Shown: positions 1-12,378, counted from the first letter of the stretch. The stretch is 64,000 nt of DNA from Mixophyes australis (GCA_036250195.1 JAVHZZ010000004.1:255440728-255504727); one strand, 5' to 3'. Numbers and translations: made by a program. The notes: a model not told the origin generated them from the letters alone.

Positions 1-1484
1 CTGACAGATATGACTTTTGACAGCCAGAAATATTAATGCACAATTAGGGAGGACACCCCAAAAACACTGAGGAGTGCTAAAAATTATTGAGTAGATACTG
101 CTGACAGATATGACTTTTGACAGCCAGAAATATTAATGCACAATTAGGGAGGACACCCCAAAAACACTGAGGAGTGCTAAAAATTATTGAGTAGATACTG
201 CTGACAGATATGACTTTTGACAGCCAGAAATATTAATGCACAATTAGGGAGGACACCCCAAAAACACTGAGGAGTGCTAAAAATTATTGAGTAGATACTG
301 CTGACAGATATGACTTTTGACAGCCAGAAATATTAATGCACAATTAGGGAGGACACCCCAAAAACACTGAGGAGTGCTAAAAATTATTGAGTAGATACTG
401 CTGACAGATATGACTTTTGACAGCCAGAAATATTAATGCACAATTAGGGAGGACACCCCAAAAACACTGAGGAGTGCTAAAAATTATTGAGTAGATACTG
501 CTGACAGATATGACTTTTGACAGCCAGAAATATTAATGCACAATTAGGGAGGACACCCCAAAAACACTGAGGAGTGCTAAAAATTATTGAGTAGATACTG
601 CTGACAGATATGACTTTTGACAGCCAGAAATATTAATGCACAATTAGGGAGGACACCCCAAAAACACTGAGGAGTGCTAAAAATTATTGAGTAGATACTG
701 CTGACAGATATGACTTTTGACAGCCAGAAATATTAATGCACAATTAGGGAGGACACCCCAAAAACACTGAGGAGTGCTAAAAATTATTGAGTAGATACTG
801 CTGACAGATATGACTTTTGACAGCCAGAAATATTAATGCACAATTAGGGAGGACACCCCAAAAACACTGAGGAGTGCTAAAAATTATTGAGTAGATACTG
901 CTGACAGATATGACTTTTGACAGCCAGAAATATTAATGCACAATTAGGGAGGACACCCCAAAAACACTGAGGAGTGCTAAAAATTATTGAGTAGATACTG
1001 CTGACAGATATGACTTTTGACAGCCAGAAATATTAATGCACAATTAGGGAGGACACCCCAAAAACACTGAGGAGTGCTAAAAATTATTGAGTAGATACTG
1101 CTGACAGATATGACTTTTGACAGCCAGAAATATTAATGCACAATTAGGGAGGACACCCCAAAAACACTGAGGAGTGCTAAAAATTATTGAGTAGATACTG
1201 CTGACAGATATGACTTTTGACAGCCAGAAATATTAATGCACAATTAGGGAGGACACCCCAAAAACACTGAGGAGTGCTAAAAATTATTGAGTAGATACTG
1301 CTGACAGATATGACTTTTCACAGCCAGAAATATTAATGCACAATTAGGGAGGACACCCCAAAAACACTGAGGTGTGCTACAAATTATTTAGTAGATACTG
1401 CTGACAGATATGACTTTTGACAGCCAGAAATATTAATGCACAATTATGGGGGACACCCCAAAAGCGCTGGGGAGTGCCAAATTT
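1..1484. repeat. 100-bp satellite array
   Basis: Head-to-tail tandem repeat with a 100-bp period. Thirteen monomers (1-1300) look identical by eye. The monomer at 1301-1400 carries several substitutions, and the last one (from 1401) diverges further and dissolves near 1484. The array continues off the left edge. Identical inner copies with a decayed edge are typical of a homogenised satellite. Monomers are AT-rich with no open reading frame of note. Confidence 0.97.
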
Positions 1485-1499
1485 GAAGAAAAAATAATA

Positions 1500-1836
1500 A
1501 ACCTCTATCCTCCTCTCTGCACTAGCGATTTTGGTTAGAGCAATTGCAAGAACAATATTGTATTCTCTGTCCCTGCTCTAATTAGCCTATGACTACACCC
1601 TGCTCTCTCCCTCTGTCAAATGGCGATGGATTGCTGTGGAGGCGTGTATTTATAAAGTTGAAGTATCGCGAGAACCGAGTCCCGAGATCCGACAACGTCA
1701 CAATGACGTTCGGCCTCGATTTGGATTCGGAATGGGCGGGAGAGTACCGAGCTGCTCAGCTCGGTACTCGGATACCCAAAGTTCGGGTGGGTTCGGTTCT
1801 CGGAGAACCGGACCCGCCCATCTCTATTTAAAACCA
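1500..1836 (-). mobile_element. hAT-type transposon end fragment
   Basis: GC-rich segment with internal inverted symmetry (GTACCGAGCTG/CAGCTCGGTAC near 1745-1770) that ends at 1836 in a sequence whose complement starts TAGAGATGGGCGGGT. This resembles the end of the hAT element at 33073 (TAGGGTTGAGCGGGT). Read on the minus strand it is probably one end of a related hAT element. The rest was not found, so this is a fragment and the family call is inferred. Confidence 0.45.
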
Positions 1837-2529
1837 ACGTGCACACCTCCAATTAAATTAATACCAGCACCAGTTCTCATAGCCTGGGCTAGTTGCAGCA
1901 ATTTTGGGAGGACAAACAGCGTGGGGTCCCTCCTGAAAAGGATACAACAGCACCAGGGTATGACATACTGGAGACATAACAGGGAAACCCACAACTTGGG
2001 GTCCCCTTTGTCATAATGTCCCATAGCCCCTGGCATCCAAGGCCCACTGGGACCTGTAGTGCACCAGGAAAAAATACTGTAATAAAATCCGCTCATATGA
2101 AAAAAACGATTATTAAAATAAACACTCCCCCAACCACCCTCTTTTACCCATTTATTAGTTACCTAAATCCAGCGGGAATCTTCTTCAGTCCTGCAGCTTT
2201 TAATGTAATGGGAATTAAAATAATTAAAAAAAACCTCATTTGTATGATGCTGACTTGCTCAGAAATTTTAATGCATAATTACTATTTATTTCCACAACTA
2301 AAAATAACATTGAATCTGATATGCAATAGTTTGGGTGCTCTCCCAGTTGATTTACTACTATTTTCTTTCATATCTCAAAACTTGACTGGCTAGTTATGCC
2401 TTAAATTAATCCAGGTAGAGACAATTCCAAGACTGAATAAATACTAACTTTTCAAACCTCTAAGAATCTACTAGCAAAAATAATTGGCTCCTCTAAACTC
2501 CTGACTGAGGACTTGAAAATAAAGGTAAC
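1837..2529. other. no gene seen; unclassified interspersed DNA
   Basis: The part from about 1860 to 2060 has the texture of an interspersed repeat (repeated GGGGTCCC motifs), but I cannot name the family. The remainder is AT-rich and shows no exon-like segment or RNA gene. Confidence 0.4.
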
Positions 2530-3540
2530 TCACCTGCAAGATTTGCATGTGAGGAGCATGTGGGACATGTAAGTATGGTTGCGTGTGCAGGTCTTTTAAA
2601 GGTTGGAGTGCCACATGCGGCCCTTGAAGTATATCAGATTTGTTAGGAACCCCTCCAGCCAGTGCAACAAAACCCAGAGTCTGCTCTGAAAGTGTGGTGT
2701 TCACTGGATCCCCTAGTGGTGGGGACAGACTTGGCCGCAGACAAACAGAGGGTCGTGAGATGTGCACTGACTGGGGAGAACCCAGCGATAGAGTGTAGGA
2801 ACAAACAGCAGAGTGAATCCAAGCAAGGGTCGAGGGCCGGCAGTAGACAGCGAAACCAGTAAACAAGCCGAGGTCAGAGGTCACAGGCAAAACAGCAGTT
2901 TAAGAGTCCAGGCAATAGATCAGGGTCAGAAGCACAGGTTCAGAGTCCAGGAACAGGCAAGGGTCATACATGGGTAATCAATCAGAGGTAGAAACACCAA
3001 CACAGGAACAAGGTAGCAGGCAGCAGAACTGAAAACAGGACGCTATAACCGGCAGTGAGGCTCAATCCTCACTGCCTTAAATAGTACAGATGGCCAATCA
3101 GGACACAGTCCAGAATGTGTCCTCAGCTGCAGAATGATGAATATGCAGAGCCTGCAGCCAATGGAAATAGGCAGAGTGCCAGTGGTAACCATTTCCCTAA
3201 TCAGCCTTGATTGGCTGACTGAACCCAGCCTTGAACGGCTGGCCCTGTAATCCCCTGTGCGCACGCAGCCGGCTGTTTGACAGCTGGCCGGGCGCGACGC
3301 CAGGAGCTCCCCAGCGTCCTGGTTGTTGCCTAGGCAACCGGGACAAAGATGCAGGAAGTGACGTCCCGGTCGCCATAGCGACGGCCGGGACGCCCGGAAG
3401 AGCACTCACAGAGTCGCAGCAACTTTTTGGGCCCCCTCCCCATAAATGAGAAGGGAAGGGCCGTGTGCTGCCCGCTACGCGGCAGCGCTGTTCAAGGGGA
3501 CGAGGCCACATTCTTGGAGGTGTGATCAACATGGAACACT
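2530..3540. mobile_element. LTR-like retrotransposon fragment
   Basis: Contains a run of GGTCA/CAGG-rich words (about 2870-3020) like those in the LTR at 29820-30628. It is followed by a CpG-rich block (3230-3420) and a reversed TATTTAA box near 3076-3082. These are the parts of an LTR promoter read on the minus strand. Termini and target duplications were not identified. Confidence 0.4.
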
Positions 3541-4361
3541 TTAAATATGACATATTGGGAGAGATTCGTTTAGAAAACAATACACGCAGTGTCTCTGGAA
3601 CCGCCACCGAGACACCTCGCGGGTATTTATTGTTTGAATTATCTGCAGACTTTTGTTTGTGCCCCATAGAGGTGCAATCAAAATTGAGCGTATATTTTTA
3701 TCGTACTACCAGTAATAATGCTCAGCCCGATGTTCTTGAATCTCCCCCATTATGTATGAAAATAGTGTTGCTCTCACCTACCTGTTATTGCAGGTTTCAC
3801 AACCTTGTACTGGATTCTTGTCTGGATCTTGGAATGTTGGGACCCGATTGGAAAATGTATAGGTACATGAAATATTGAAAGCTAGGCAATAAGTGAACAC
3901 AGTACATAATACAGATCACACAGTATATAATACATACATTATAATAAAACATTACATTTATCACTCCACCCACCAGACACATCACGCTACCCCCTAGCCA
4001 AATCACACCAAACACCAGCAACATCACGCCACCCCTCAGACACATCATGACACTCCCTCAGACACATCATACCCTGGGCACATCATTAAACCTCCGTGCA
4101 CATCATTAAACCTCCCAGGAACATCATTACCCCCCCCCAAACACATCATTAATCACCCCAAATACATCAATACCCCCCCCAACTCATAATTAAATCCTCA
4201 AGGAACATCATTAACCCCCCTCAATCACATCATTAACCCCCCTTCCCCATAGCATACTTACCAAAGTTGTGCTGGTCCTGCAGATTGAGCAGTGCAGCTG
4301 TAAATCTCATGAGATTGCCAAATATCGCGAGATTTATAGCTCCTCGGACAGTATATGACAT
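3541..4361. repeat. degenerate tandem repeat and related element fragment
   Basis: From about 3960 to 4250 the sequence is a decayed tandem repeat based on ACATCATTAACCCCCC-type units. Just before it, 3930-3965 is the reverse complement of 22766-22800 in the minisatellite-bearing hAT element, so this may be a distant reversed relative. The part at 3541-3925 has no convincing gene. Confidence 0.45.
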
Positions 4362-4369
4362 CACACTGT

Positions 4370-4422
4370 CAGGGCCATCTTAACAACATTATGGGCCCCC
4401 GGGCAAAGCCGTGCACCGGGGC

Positions 4423-4461
<39 letters not shown>

Positions 4462-4635
4462 ATAGATAGATAGATATAGATAGATGTACTTGCTCAGTGA
4501 CCCTTGAAGGTTTTTTTGCAGGTTTTTTCTTTTGCAGGATTATTTATTCTAATTAAGAGCCCTGCCTATAGGGCCCCCTTGCCCATGGGGCCCCCGGGCA
4601 CTTGCCCATCGTGCCCAATGAAAAAGATGGCCCTG
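4370..4635. mobile_element. non-autonomous hAT element, 266 bp
   Basis: Terminal inverted repeats CAGGGCCATCTT and AAGATGGCCCTG, with a perfect 8-bp target duplication CACACTGT at 4362-4369 and 4636-4643. The inside holds (TA)n and GATA runs and no transposase. The same family recurs at 59801-60307. Confidence 0.9.
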
Positions 4636-4879
4636 CACACTGTCAGGGGACTGGCAGCTACTGAAAGCTTCCTCCCTCCCCATAGACCAAGACACCCCAC
4701 CCCTCTTCATCCCCCAGCGTGTGTCACAAACAGGACAAAAGGAATTTTTTGAAAAAAATATTTTAGAAAAAAAAATATCTTACCTGCCAGTGGAAGCCCG
4801 GGCCTGGTAATCTGTACCCGCCCCTTGCCCTCTCGGCGCCTCTGATTGTGAGGAAGATATGCAGATCTATCACATCTTC

Positions 4880-5675
4880 CTGGAGTTATCTGAAAAATCC
4901 GGCGTAACATTACCATATTAACAGTAATTATGCACACTATTACTGTAATATTGGTAATAGTGCGCAGCCCGCTTTACTTTTTTTTTTTTTTTTTTAAAGT
5001 TTATTTTATTGACAATTTTATAGTTTCAACAGCATACAGGTTAGACTGCAAAACAAATAATTTGTTAATAAAAGTAAACTATCAAGAACATTGTTATAAT
5101 GCTAAACCTCAAATGAATTGAGGGTAAGAAAAAACAAGAAAGGAGGAGGGGAGGGGGGGGGGAAGGGGGAGGGAAACTCAGCCCAGCATCCTGTTGTCAG
5201 CTAGATGTTTAGAAAATCCTTCTGCAATCGAGGTCATAATATCCTTTTTTTATCATTTAGCTAAGACTTTGACTTTGATCGGTCCCTGGTTGATCCGTTC
5301 CATAGATAGCCAGCCAAGGTTGCCAGGTGTTTTGAAATTTAATGGGTTTATCATTTATTATACTAGTAATATGTTCACAGCGATAAGTGTGCCATATTCT
5401 GCTTATGATTTCAGTTAAAGTGGGGGGTTCTGCTTTTTTCCAGTTTGCAGCCACTGCAGTGTTAGTTGCGTTAAGAATATGGCCCACAAGCGCTGCTGTT
5501 TGTTTACTAGTATCTGGGTTAGTTCTATGTAGGATCGTATAAGAAGGGCAGGGGGGTAATTGTAGCTTAGTGACTCTGTGTATTATATTATGAACTTTTT
5601 GCCAGAATCCCACCATCTTAGGGCATGACAGCCCGATTTACTTTTTACAGTAACGCGGCCAATTGAATTCCACCC
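4880..5675 (-). mobile_element. MITE split by a retrotransposon
   Basis: The outer parts (about 4880-4980 and 5629-5675) read together on the minus strand match the element at 17885-17990: AATTCAATTGGCCG, then a GTTACT/AAAAAGTAA block, then alternating TATTACCAATATTAC words. The middle (4981-5628) is a later L1-type insertion. The outer boundaries are approximate. Confidence 0.65.
4981..5628 (-). mobile_element. 5'-truncated L1-clade LINE insertion
   Basis: On the minus strand this reads as the C-terminal part of a non-LTR retrotransposon ORF2 (5616 down to about 5257; WQKVHNIIHRVTKL, then CPSYTILHRTN), followed by a 3' UTR and a poly(A) tail (poly-T at 4978-4997 on the plus strand). It is flanked by a 17-bp direct repeat CAGCCCG(C/A)TTTACTTTT at about 4965-4981 and 5629-5645, with one mismatch. 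The tail, 5' truncation and target duplication are the hallmarks of target-primed reverse transcription. It sits inside an older MITE. The clade call rests on general ORF2 character only. Confidence 0.75.
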
Positions 5676-5845
5676 AAAGAATTCACTGTAAATGCATAGC
5701 CATATACATGCATTCAGAAATGGAGATAAAAAAAATCAATTTTTTATATCACTTAAATTTCCCACAGGTGAACTTCTAAATTTACATTAATATGTGGTGT
5801 ATATGTCAAATCATTGAAAACTTTACTCAATCACAATTAACATTT

Positions 5846-6015
5846 AGGGGTATATTTACTAAACTAAGGGTTTAAAAAAGTGGAGATGTTGCCTATAGCA
5901 ACCCATCAGATTCTAGCTGTCATTTTGTAGAAGGTACTAAATAAATGATAAGTAGAATCTGATTTGAAGCTATAGGCAACATCTCCACTTTTTCAAACCC
6001 GCAGTTAGCCCCTTA
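5846..6015. mobile_element. palindromic MITE (Tc1/mariner-like)
   Basis: Nearly full-length inverted repeat: GTGGAGATGTTGCCTATAGC on the left, and its complement on the right before 6000. Same family as 50370-50549 and 50699-50873. The copy is decayed: the left end reads GGGGTATATTTACTAAACTA and the right end stops at AGCCCCTTAG. Confidence 0.8.
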
Positions 6016-6948
6016 GAAGTACTTGAAAAAAAAGTTTGAAAATGTCTCTCTAATTGTGCCTGCTGCATATTTGTGTCATACTTTTGTCACATTCCAGTTC
6101 ATATTTGCATAATTTTTGTTATTTTATTAATTATATGACATGCAAAAGATGAATTCCCTATTTCAGTAAGCAAAAGTGACTTCTGAAAGCTACGGTTTTC
6201 AAGATATTTTACTTTCTTGGTTGACGTTTCTAATATCACTTCAATAATTTATGATAATTGCCCTCACAGCTTCAGGAATGGCTGTATACTCCTATATTTC
6301 CCATGTGTGCACTGTCCAGGATTTTATGCATAAATCACATTTAGCATGCACCTCATGCCAACCTCTTTCCATTTGAAAGAAAATATAGCAGTTTGATATT
6401 GTGCAACCCTTAAGTTTCAATATACTTAAATAGTGCCACAAGTTTATGATTTATTATCCATGCAGTGGACTATTTTTAGCTATCAAGCTGCATATTTTAG
6501 GCTCAGATACTAGGCTCTGTTTTGTGCCTCGTCACTGCACACATCCATTCCAAAACAGTATTTATATTTGAGAACTGAGAATGTGGCTGAATTTATTACA
6601 ACTCTACACATATGTACTATTCTAATTCTATTATTATTGGCTATGTTACAAATTTAGCATTTGGAGGCCTCTCTCTGGTATTTGCCCCCATTGTGTGATG
6701 CTCCTTGGCTGTTCTGCATTTCATAAGTGAGACCCAAAGGCTGCATGACGGGATGTGAATGGCTACATCATATATTTATACAAATTAATTTAAGCAAATA
6801 CTAATACATTTCACAGGCTATCCTCCTAGCTACAATCGACAGCTCTGGAAACTTATTCCAACCTATCTAACTCATGGCAAACCGTTGACTAACTTCTGCT
6901 TTACGTACTCAAGGAAAACAAGTCTGTGGCAATCTCATTTCAGGCCTA
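6016..6948. other. AT-rich DNA, nothing recognised
   Basis: No exon-like reading frame, RNA gene, terminal inverted repeat or tandem array was seen here. Confidence 0.5.
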
Positions 6949-7281
6949 GGGCCTGAATCATTAAGGATCTTAAATGAAGAGGTATCTTATTTCAGTCTCC
7001 TGGACAAAATCATGTTACAATGCAAGGGGTGCAAATTAGTATTCTGCTTTGCACATAAGTTAAATACTGACTGTTTTTTCATGTAGCACACAAATACTTG
7101 ATAGCTTATTTGTACACTGAAATTTAAAGTTGATATTTGTGTGCTACATGAAAAAACAGTCAGTATTTAACTTATGTGCAAAATAAAATACTAATTTTCA
7201 CCCCTTGCATTGTAACATGGTTTTGTCCAGGAGACTGAAATAAGAAGTTTCTTGAGTTAAGATCCTTAATGAATCAGGCCC
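6949..7281. mobile_element. long-palindrome MITE, 333 bp
   Basis: Inverted repeat with arms of roughly 150 bp. The left end GGGCCTGAATCATTAAGGAT mirrors the right end ATCCTTAATGAATCAGGCCC, and the inner CAGTCTCCTGGACAAAA and TGTGTGCTACATGAAAAAAC are also mirrored. It could fold into a long hairpin. A partial copy is at 10915-11190. Confidence 0.85.
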
Positions 7282-8192
7282 CTTGATTTTAAATTTGCTA
7301 AGCTGTTAAGGAGTAGCAAGTTGGACATTACAAATGGGCATCAGGGGACTGTATATATAAGAAAAGTGAAGGTGGTTTGCTTGACAAGGCAAAGGACAGT
7401 GTTGTAGGTGGCATTTCTATTGAAGGAGATTAACACTATTGCAAGATTTTCTCCAGTGATGCTCAGCAATATGGGAGCACTTTTAAAGCTATCGTGGTGT
7501 GCAATGGGTAAGGTTTGAAGTGTTTGAAGATGCCTATTCAATTCAGATAAGTGAGAAAGGAAGTATTGAGGGGATAGTGATAGACGATGAAGAGATTGAA
7601 TTCTGGAGGGAGAAAAATATCTTGATAGGAGGGCAAAGAAAGGGAAGAGAAAAGGAACAGAGTTGCATTGAGTAGGTGTCTCATGGTGCAGAGTGAGAAA
7701 TGTGAATATATGTGAGTTGGAGTAAACTGTTGAAACAGGTAGTAAAGAGCTGAGCAAATGCTAAACAAGTTGCCCCAGTGTTTGTTATGTCCTCAGAAGT
7801 TTAGGTCAAATTCTGATATAACTCCAAACTAGGGTCAGGAAGAATGACCAGGTAAATCTTAGCAGGCTAAATAAAGTAACTAATTGTGTATGGTCGTGTT
7901 GTATGTGTTGCTACAGACCAGAGAGGGACAACATAACACAATCAAAATTTCAAACAAGTTGGCTGCGGGGCTGTTTAAGATACACTGAAATTACCAAATG
8001 AGTCTGTTTTTTGGGGGTGAATAGAGTCAGCGAGTTGATATTGTAGCAGGGGTGAAATAAGCTGAAATTACCATCTCTGCAGCTATTATTATTGTTTATA
8101 ACAATATTCCCACAGCACTAAATAGTTGGGGATTACAATTATTACCCATATAATGCAGTTGAACAGCAGAAAAATTACTGAACTACTGTAAG
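7282..8192. other. nothing recognised
   Basis: Low-complexity, purine-rich on the plus strand around 7520-7720. The minus-strand open frames there are compositional. No supported gene or element. Confidence 0.45.
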
Positions 8193-8195
8193 TAA

Positions 8196-8673
8196 TACCG
8201 CTTTCATACTGCCGCCCCGGCAATATCCCGGGTTTTTCAAGCCGGGTTTTTGCCGGGGCTCGGAGTGTCCCAGCTCAGAAACACCATTCATACTGCACCT
8301 CGGACCCGGGAATTTCCCGGGTTGACCCCATTCATACTGCACAAGTCTGTGCCCTGGCAATTGTGGGAGTCATCACCAGAGCAGTTTTCATTGGCTGAAA
8401 AATGGTGATGTCATTGAAAGGTGACAGAGACAGGCAGACAGCCAATCAGCTTGTTTTCTGTGCAACCCGGGTTGAAAAACCCGGGTTGCACCATTCATAG
8501 TGCAGGCAACCCGGGTCCGACCCGGGAATTTTCCCTCGATAAATCCCGGGTTGAAGACCCGGGTTTTTAGACCCGGGATTTTTGACTTGTACCATTCATA
8601 CTGCACCAAGACCCGGGTCGTTTGAGCTCGCCCCGGCAAAAACCCGGGATTTTGGTGCACTATGAATGGGGTA
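8196..8673. mobile_element. PIF/Harbinger-like MITE
   Basis: Ends TACCGCTTTCATACTGCC on the left, and a right end whose complement is TACCCCATTCATAGTGCACC, flanked by a TAA trinucleotide on each side (8193-8195 and 8674-8676). That matches the 3-bp target duplication of Harbinger elements. The interior repeats CCCGGG and CATTCATACTGCA motifs in both orientations, giving many potential foldbacks. No transposase is present. Confidence 0.75.
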
Positions 8674-8676
8674 TAA

Positions 8677-9889
8677 ATAACAAAAATACTGGACAAACAT
8701 AAAGCATAATATGGAATCTACAAGAAGCAAATACAAGGACACACATCTTTTAAATATCTTTATTACAAATCATAGCAATACATAATTAAAGCAACTACAA
8801 GAATATTTTTAACATAATGATGACATAGTTTTATATACATTAAAAATTGAAGCAAGGGCCAATAAAAAAAAGTAGTGATCGTAAGAAAAAGAAAATAATG
8901 AAATATATAAATAAAAAATAAATTATTCTCCCATTTGGCAAATTATGATAGCAGACTAAGCAACTACATACAAAAAAAAAGCTTAAGCTCCGAGCAGATA
9001 TTAAGGGCACCAATAAGATAAGATATTGTTGGGCCACAAATTAACCCAGCTTTTGAACTCAGCTTTTGATCCAACAATATAGTAATAGGCTATTCATTTT
9101 CCAAAAAAACTGATTTGCGGAGAGGCCCTCAGTCATTCGCATTGTGGGTCCACATGGAGCAGTTTAACATCCTCTAACAGGGTTTTTTTTTAAAATTGTG
9201 AGAGTGCACTGGGGTAGGGGAGGGGTACACAGGGATCACAGTGTGTATAGTGTAACAGTGTGATAGCAATGGCTACTATCGAATTCTATAGCAACCAATA
9301 AGATGGGATAAGATATGCATCCAAAACAAACCAATTAGGCAAAATCACCTATGCACTTGATAACACAATATGAACACTTGTATCGCTATTAATAGAGTAA
9401 TAACACTGGAAATATGCATCAACTTGCATATAAATTCAGCTATAATTGTCAATATGCAAATACACATAAAATTTCTAGATGTCAATATGCAAATATACAT
9501 AAAATTCTTAGATGTTCTGATTGTCCATATTCAGGTAGTCATTTACGAGTAATAATGTTCAAAACAAACCTGATAGGTAGGAACTGGGTTTCAAGATGTA
9601 TGTGACTTGGCCTATTAGAAATCTGTTCCTTCCTTTCTCCTCCTCAACCCCTCCGTTAGCATAAACATACAAAGAAATAGAGACAAATTCTGCATATACA
9701 TTGATGTCCACAAATTTGTACTTAATTTGACCCTCAAAAGTCCATCATTGTATTAGCACACGAAGCTGAAACCTCCTTCCACTTTCTATCTGAAGTTTGC
9801 TAAAGGGAACTATATTAACACCTTTCAGAAGGTTGTTGAGGACTATATTTAGTCATTAAACCTCACCAAAAAGAATAATAGTAGAGGCA
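8677..9889. other. AT-rich DNA with a short duplication
   Basis: Mostly featureless. A roughly 33-bp unit around TGTCAATATGCAAATA is present twice in tandem at about 9447-9512. Part of 9640-9890 may belong to the Penelope-like remnant that follows, but I could not follow a reading frame through it. Confidence 0.4.
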
Positions 9890-10560
9890 GTAAAGTAACA
9901 AGAAAGTAAAAGAAAGCCCTGGATGACAGTAATAAAAAAATATTCTGTGGTCATCAAACCAGCTGATAAGGGAGGGGGACTTGTCATAATGAACAAGGAT
10001 GACTATTTGAAAGAATTGTATTACCTACTTAGTGATGTGGAAACCTACCAGTAACTCACTACAAACCCATTGAAGCAATATCAGGATAAATTAAGGATAC
10101 ATTTGAAACTGGGTGTTGACAAGGGATTACTAACACAAGACCCTGTGCACCCTCCAATTATATCTGGCATAAATTCTTTGACATTATCTCTTTTGGGGTT
10201 CATTGACCAATTTCAACAAGAATATGTCATAAAACAGATATTGTTCATATGGGACACCATTCAGATCCTGAATGTACTCAATCAGATCAAATGAGAAGAG
10301 AATTTCATAATGGCCACTAGTGATGTCAATGCACTATACACCTGCATCAGCCACCAACAAGGGAAGTCTAACGTTAGATTCTTTATGGAAAAGGAAGAAG
10401 AACTACCCAAAAAGCAAATTGAATGAATCATTTAGAGCATTGACTTCATCCTCACACATAACCATTTTTGGTTTGAGGAGACCCATTTGAGATCCATTTC
10501 CTGCAAATTCCTTTAGGTGTATGCCCAACTTTAAATGTGTCTTAGGGTACCTTATCCATC
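9890..10560 (+). pseudogene. Penelope-like element reverse transcriptase remnant
   Basis: A broken reading frame with the landmarks of Penelope-like (Neptune-type) reverse transcriptases. These are VVIKPADKGGGLVIMNKDDY (about 9948-10008), a downstream PPIISGINSLT...FIDQF block (10153-10215), DTIQILNVLNQI (10255-10291), and ATSDVNALYTCISHQQ (10313-10361), where the family normally has a TLDVTSLYTNIPH-type motif. Stops and frameshifts interrupt it, and I did not follow the palm past about 10500. Penelope-like elements are a separate retroelement class, often with GIY-YIG endonuclease; no endonuclease is seen here. The pseudogene shows that this class has been active in this genome. Confidence 0.75.
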
Positions 10561-10914
10561 TACTGATTCTATTTATAGAGATTGTTCAGTAAATGGCTTC
10601 CTGCCTTGGACAAAACTATTGAGCTCCTTCTCTTATTAAGTGGAAAATGAGTGCATCACAGGCTGCTCATAGCTCCAAAGTAGCTGCAGAGGATCTCTGT
10701 TGTGAGCTTAGGAAAGACTCAGTACACCCGGGAACCACTTGAGCTTCTGTGCTTTGCTTGAGGTAAAACCAAAAGTATGTTCCAGTATGTTCCTGGGGGA
10801 ACCCTCTATTTGGTATACAAATCAGGATGGTTTAATTACAATTGAGTTGTCCAAAAGTGAAGAACCCTATAAAGTCTACATTTTTTTTACCACAGAAGAC
10901 TAAAAACAGCGTTG
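10561..10914. other. nothing recognised
   Basis: No supported coding or repeat feature; possibly flanking sequence of the Penelope-like remnant. Confidence 0.4.
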
Positions 10915-11190
10915 GGCCTGAGTCAATAAGGAGAACAAAGCAAAAAAGGAGACACTTTGCACCTGGGCAAAACAATTTTCTATTTGAGGGAGATGTAACT
11001 TTAAGATGTGAGGACAGATTTATATTTGGGGTAGGGCATGTCCTAGATGAACTTTGAATTTCAGCGTAAAAATAAAGCTATCAAGTATTTGTGTGCTATA
11101 TGAAAAAAAAGCCAGTATTTAACTTATGTGCAAAATAATAAACTAATTTGCACCCCTTGCATTGTTACATGGTTTGTCCCAGAGAACAGT
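10915..11190. mobile_element. partial copy of the 6949-7281 MITE
   Basis: Starts with GGGCCTGAGTCAATAAGGAG and contains TATTTGTGTGCTATATGAAA and GCACCCCTTGCATTGTTACA, all diverged matches to the element at 6949-7281. The right terminus is missing. Confidence 0.65.
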
Positions 11191-12370
11191 TACTCCTTTT
11201 TTTTACCTTTCTTTCCGTAATGACTCCGGCCCAGTGATATTATTAATAGTTGTAACCTTCATATGAAAATGACATATACTGGATTTCTAAACACAAGTGC
11301 ATTTGTTATGTTGTGTGTCCTAATGCCATGAATAGATGTGATGATAGAATTATTGTTTCTCAGGGCTGGAGTTGTATTTTTATACTAAGCATCTGGCAGT
11401 ATTTTATTTATTGACTGCCAACAGCACCTCATAAAATGACAATGCAGGGAAAACACAACACAGCACAAAGTTGCAAATAGGAGATAATATCTTGTACATA
11501 AAGGCCTGACCCAATTAATTCACTCGTTACTGCCACAATGTGTTCTCATTCAATACCTCTCTCCAATCACAATGACAATAATACACAAACATACTCGGAA
11601 TACAGTAGATTGACATACTAAATAACGTACCTTAATAAATTCGCCAGCTTCTGCTATGTTTAATCCAAGTGTAAAAACGTAGTTAAGTGTGACTTTCCGT
11701 TCCATATTTTTATCGTATTAAATAAATGGGTATGACATGAAACATCTATAATTTAATTTAATATTGAGTCACTGAATTCTGCAGCTGGTTATACAAATTG
11801 TAAGGATGGGTAATCCTAATACTTACATATATGTTATATTATCTATATACATTATAGATGCGCAACGTGACATTAAATTAAAATAACCTGTAGGCTGATG
11901 AAGGAGTAAAACCCAGGAAACATTAGCGACCAGATAGCTCCCATTGTGCAGATTAATGTGCTGAATCTGCTAATTGTAATTTCCTATAGAAATTCTGTTC
12001 CAGTTGTCAGGTTTATTTTACAAGTGTTTTGTGTCTGTATCATGGCATAGCCTTATAAGGAGACTGAGCATATGAGGATGTTAATATGTAATGACACACA
12101 TGATTTTATAAGAACTGAAATGAATGCATGTTAGGCTCCTAATCACAATATTACAGAAGGTTACATCATGATCTGGCATGCTGCATACACTGGTGTCTGT
12201 CTATGGGTATGTAGAGGGTCTGCCGTTGTAAACTGTCTCTTACAGGAAAGAAAGCTGCACAGTCCAGCCTGGTTTAATAGTGTGATGAGAAGGCCAAGAA
12301 TATAATCTAGTGATTGAGGGACAAGCTCCAGTTCTCTCTGGAGACATGTTTGTCTGTGTATGAAAATTGT
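11191..12370. other. AT-rich DNA, nothing recognised
   Basis: No exon-like frame, terminal repeat or RNA gene was seen across this stretch. Confidence 0.5.
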
Positions 12371-12378
12371 ACATTAAC

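Noticed and set aside
1..1484. Regular 100-bp repeats suggest a CRISPR-like array
   Set aside because: The whole unit repeats without variable spacers, in eukaryotic DNA. It is a satellite.
2471..3667. Minus-strand frames of 120-156 codons
   Set aside because: They lie in a CpG-rich LTR-like block and encode no recognisable retroviral or host protein.
3465..3878. 137-codon open frame on the plus strand
   Set aside because: Crosses LTR-like and repeat-like sequence, has no recognisable domain, and part (3800-3840) resembles a hAT element interior.
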